Position numbers and translations under genes: made by a program
DNA from: Nostoc sp. UHCC 0302
Lineage (GTDB): Bacteria; Cyanobacteriota; Cyanobacteriia; Cyanobacteriales; Nostocaceae
Assembly: GCF_038096175.1 (NCBI RefSeq)
Contig: NZ_CP151099.1
Location: forward strand, 3,876,501 to 3,940,500
Direction: 5' to 3'
DNA length: 64,000 bases
Shown here: positions 62,756 to 64,000 of the stretch, one piece after another
How the letters are laid out: each line of letters opens with the position of its first letter
Position numbering within the stretch: position 1 is the stretch's first letter
Notes under the pieces: generated by a model
Told to the model about the DNA's origin: nothing
The model's input: only the letters and a program-made list of their open reading frames with translations
Databases searched by the model: none

Positions 62756-63613
62756 ATGGTGGAAGCATATTTTTTTAGCGAAAAATTATCTGAAATAATA
62801 CGAAAAACAGAAACTTCAGCTTGTAGTTTAGCCTACATCTACAAAAGTGAAATGCACCCAATGATGACTTACAAGAAATCTCACCTGCACAAACTTTTGA
62901 ACACCAAAGTTTTAATAAGTTGTATTTTGACTACAACGTTAGGTATATCTCAGACTGCATTAGCAGGATATCAACCACCACCAGATCAAAAACCCCCTAG
63001 TGGGTATTCAGACTCATCAGGCGTGAGGGGAGGGTGCAAAACAACCAGCGGGCGATCGCTAACACTACTTGCTCCAATAACTCATGTTGGACAAACCACT
63101 TCACCTCACCCAACTTTTGCTTGGTTTATACCCTATGATCAGCCTGTACCTATACAATTTAGTCTCTACGAATTTGACACTAACCTTAAACCCAAAAAGC
63201 TCAATATTTATACACATCAATTCCAAAGTTCACAAGGAATCATGAAACGTTCCTTGCCACAAAAGTCACCGGGTTTAAGCGTAGGTAAAAGATATCTCTG
63301 GCAGTTGCAAACTTTATGTAATCCTAATCACCCTTCTCAAAACCCCATTGCTAGGGCAGAAATAGAGGTTATAGAAGTACCCCAAAGTCTTTTACATAGC
63401 CTCTCTGCGACTAGAAATCCTGCGCTCAAAGCCAGTCTCTACGCCAAGGCGGGTATCTGGTATGATGCCCTGAGCGAACTTCTACCTTCCACTTCCAAAG
63501 GGGAAATAAATCAAGTCTTTAGTAGTATGTTAGCTAGCCTGGCTAAGTTAGAGAAAACAGAGCAAAGTAGTTATTTAAGCAACACGGCTATGAGCGATAG
63601 GCTTGGCGCTTGA
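62756..63613 (+). CDS. DUF928 secreted protein (copy 2)
   Basis: The 285-residue product starts at ATG 62756, fixed by GGAGGAGG. An extension of about 40 residues precedes a hydrophobic signal segment (about 45-70, VLISCILTTTLGISQTALA), so a shorter start at an internal ATG is conceivable. The DUF928 domain follows: SSGVRGGCKTTSGRSLTLLAP, PTFAWFIPYDQPVPIQFSLYEF, KRYLWQLQTLCN and the C-terminal LKASLYAKAGIWYDALSELLP, closely matching the order in copy 1. It follows a CHASE2 gene just as copy 1 does. Confidence 0.85.
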   Translation: MVEAYFFSEKLSEIIRKTETSACSLAYIYKSEMHPMMTYKKSHLHKLLNTKVLISCILTTTLGISQTALAGYQPPPDQKPPSGYSDSSGVRGGCKTTSGRSLTLLAPITHVGQTTSPHPTFAWFIPYDQPVPIQFSLYEFDTNLKPKKLNIYTHQFQSSQGIMKRSLPQKSPGLSVGKRYLWQLQTLCNPNHPSQNPIARAEIEVIEVPQSLLHSLSATRNPALKASLYAKAGIWYDALSELLPSTSKGEINQVFSSMLASLAKLEKTEQSSYLSNTAMSDRLGA

Positions 63614-64000
63614 TAATAGCAGCTTTTGCAGCAGCCTTAATAAAATTTGTTCCCTAAGTATTCGGCTATAAAAATACTTTTTTTAAAATTTTTCCTAAAT
63701 ATCGGCTATTAGATTCAGTATTAAAAAATTCAAAATCACTAAAGTTCTGCTCCGAGGCTTTCTCAGACTTTTCATTGTCTCAAACTTTCAGGCATTTTGA
63801 GACGATGAAAAGTCTGAGCTTCTACTATTAACTTCGAGATATTTAAACCTTAACAGTAAACAAAGCAGGTATAGACAAGGAAAAGTTATGAATTAGTAAT
63901 TAATTTAACCATTGAATTCAAGATAATTTTTAATCATTGATTATCTAAAGCCAATTACCCACAAGGATAAAGGCTGCCCAATAGGCGGGATGAGAAGAAA
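63614..64000. other. end of window, no gene
   Basis: AT-rich sequence after the second DUF928 gene with one long inverted repeat (63762-63818); no open frame is convincing up to the edge. Confidence 0.6.
63762..63818. terminator. 23-bp inverted repeat
   Basis: CTCAGACTTTTCATTGTCTC(AAA) is followed after 11 bases by its reverse complement with one G-U-type difference, giving a 23-bp stem. It is 149 bases after the DUF928 stop codon. The length exceeds a typical terminator, so a small structured RNA or an element end is also possible. Confidence 0.5.

Noticed and set aside
1-64000. tRNA or rRNA genes
   Set aside because: No cloverleaf-like sequence or rRNA segment was noticed on either strand, though a tRNAscan/Infernal run would be needed to exclude them.

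Overview
The window comes from a filamentous, heterocyst-forming cyanobacterium of the Nostocales (Nostoc/Anabaena type). The evidence is a form IB RuBisCO operon rbcL-rbcX-rbcS with long repeats between rbcL and rbcX, a HetP-family gene, sucrose synthase, many multi-PAS histidine kinases, frequent GCGATCGC (HIP1) octamers, and numerous seven-base tandem repeats (STRR type) and MITE-like inverted repeats between genes. No tRNA, rRNA or CRISPR array was seen.

Layout. 1-4 kb: an MFS transporter cut by the window edge, an unassigned polytopic membrane protein, a small secreted protein and an MlaE-type permease. 4.3-10.3 kb: a four-gene same-strand unit of a coiled-coil protein, a membrane-anchored protein with a roadblock/longin-like domain plus BON and OmpA domains, a Ras-like small GTPase and a hybrid histidine kinase; this looks like one signalling system reaching from the cytoplasm to the cell wall. 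10.3-13.4 kb: a Uma2-type nuclease-fold protein, panB and a secreted beta-propeller protein. 14.2-16.6 kb: rbcLXS with a long leader and a terminator. 17-21.8 kb: a 2H phosphoesterase, a DUF433/DUF5615 toxin-antitoxin pair, a 21-bp repeat array next to a truncated gene, a periplasmic-binding lipoprotein and an FTR1 iron permease. 22.7-30.6 kb: a carotenoid-type FAD oxidoreductase, a very large CBS-PAS hybrid kinase and a DUF442 phosphatase-like protein. 30.7-39.7 kb: a ComFB-like protein, HetP, sucrose synthase, a GH65 phosphorylase/beta-phosphoglucomutase fusion, and a kinase with a damaged dimerisation domain.

40-47.8 kb is a same-strand group: a TPR-CHAT protease-like protein, DUF1822, a CHAT-CHASE2 membrane protein and DUF928. 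48-52.8 kb holds an exopolysaccharide-type acetyltransferase with two family 2 glycosyltransferases, an unassigned protein, cobU and a small cysteine-containing protein. 53.5-63.6 kb is the most unusual block: three double-glycine leader peptides, a C39 peptidase-ABC exporter and an HlyD-type adaptor (a bacteriocin-like export cluster), then a histidine-kinase-like protein lacking its phospho-acceptor histidine, a response regulator, a CHASE2 histidine kinase and a second DUF928 protein.

The strongest leads for something undescribed are the GTPase/roadblock/OmpA/kinase unit, the leader-peptide export cluster with its pseudokinase-regulator neighbours, and the two CHASE2-DUF928 modules, one with a CHAT effector and one with a kinase output. 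All family calls come from reading motifs by eye; no database search was run.
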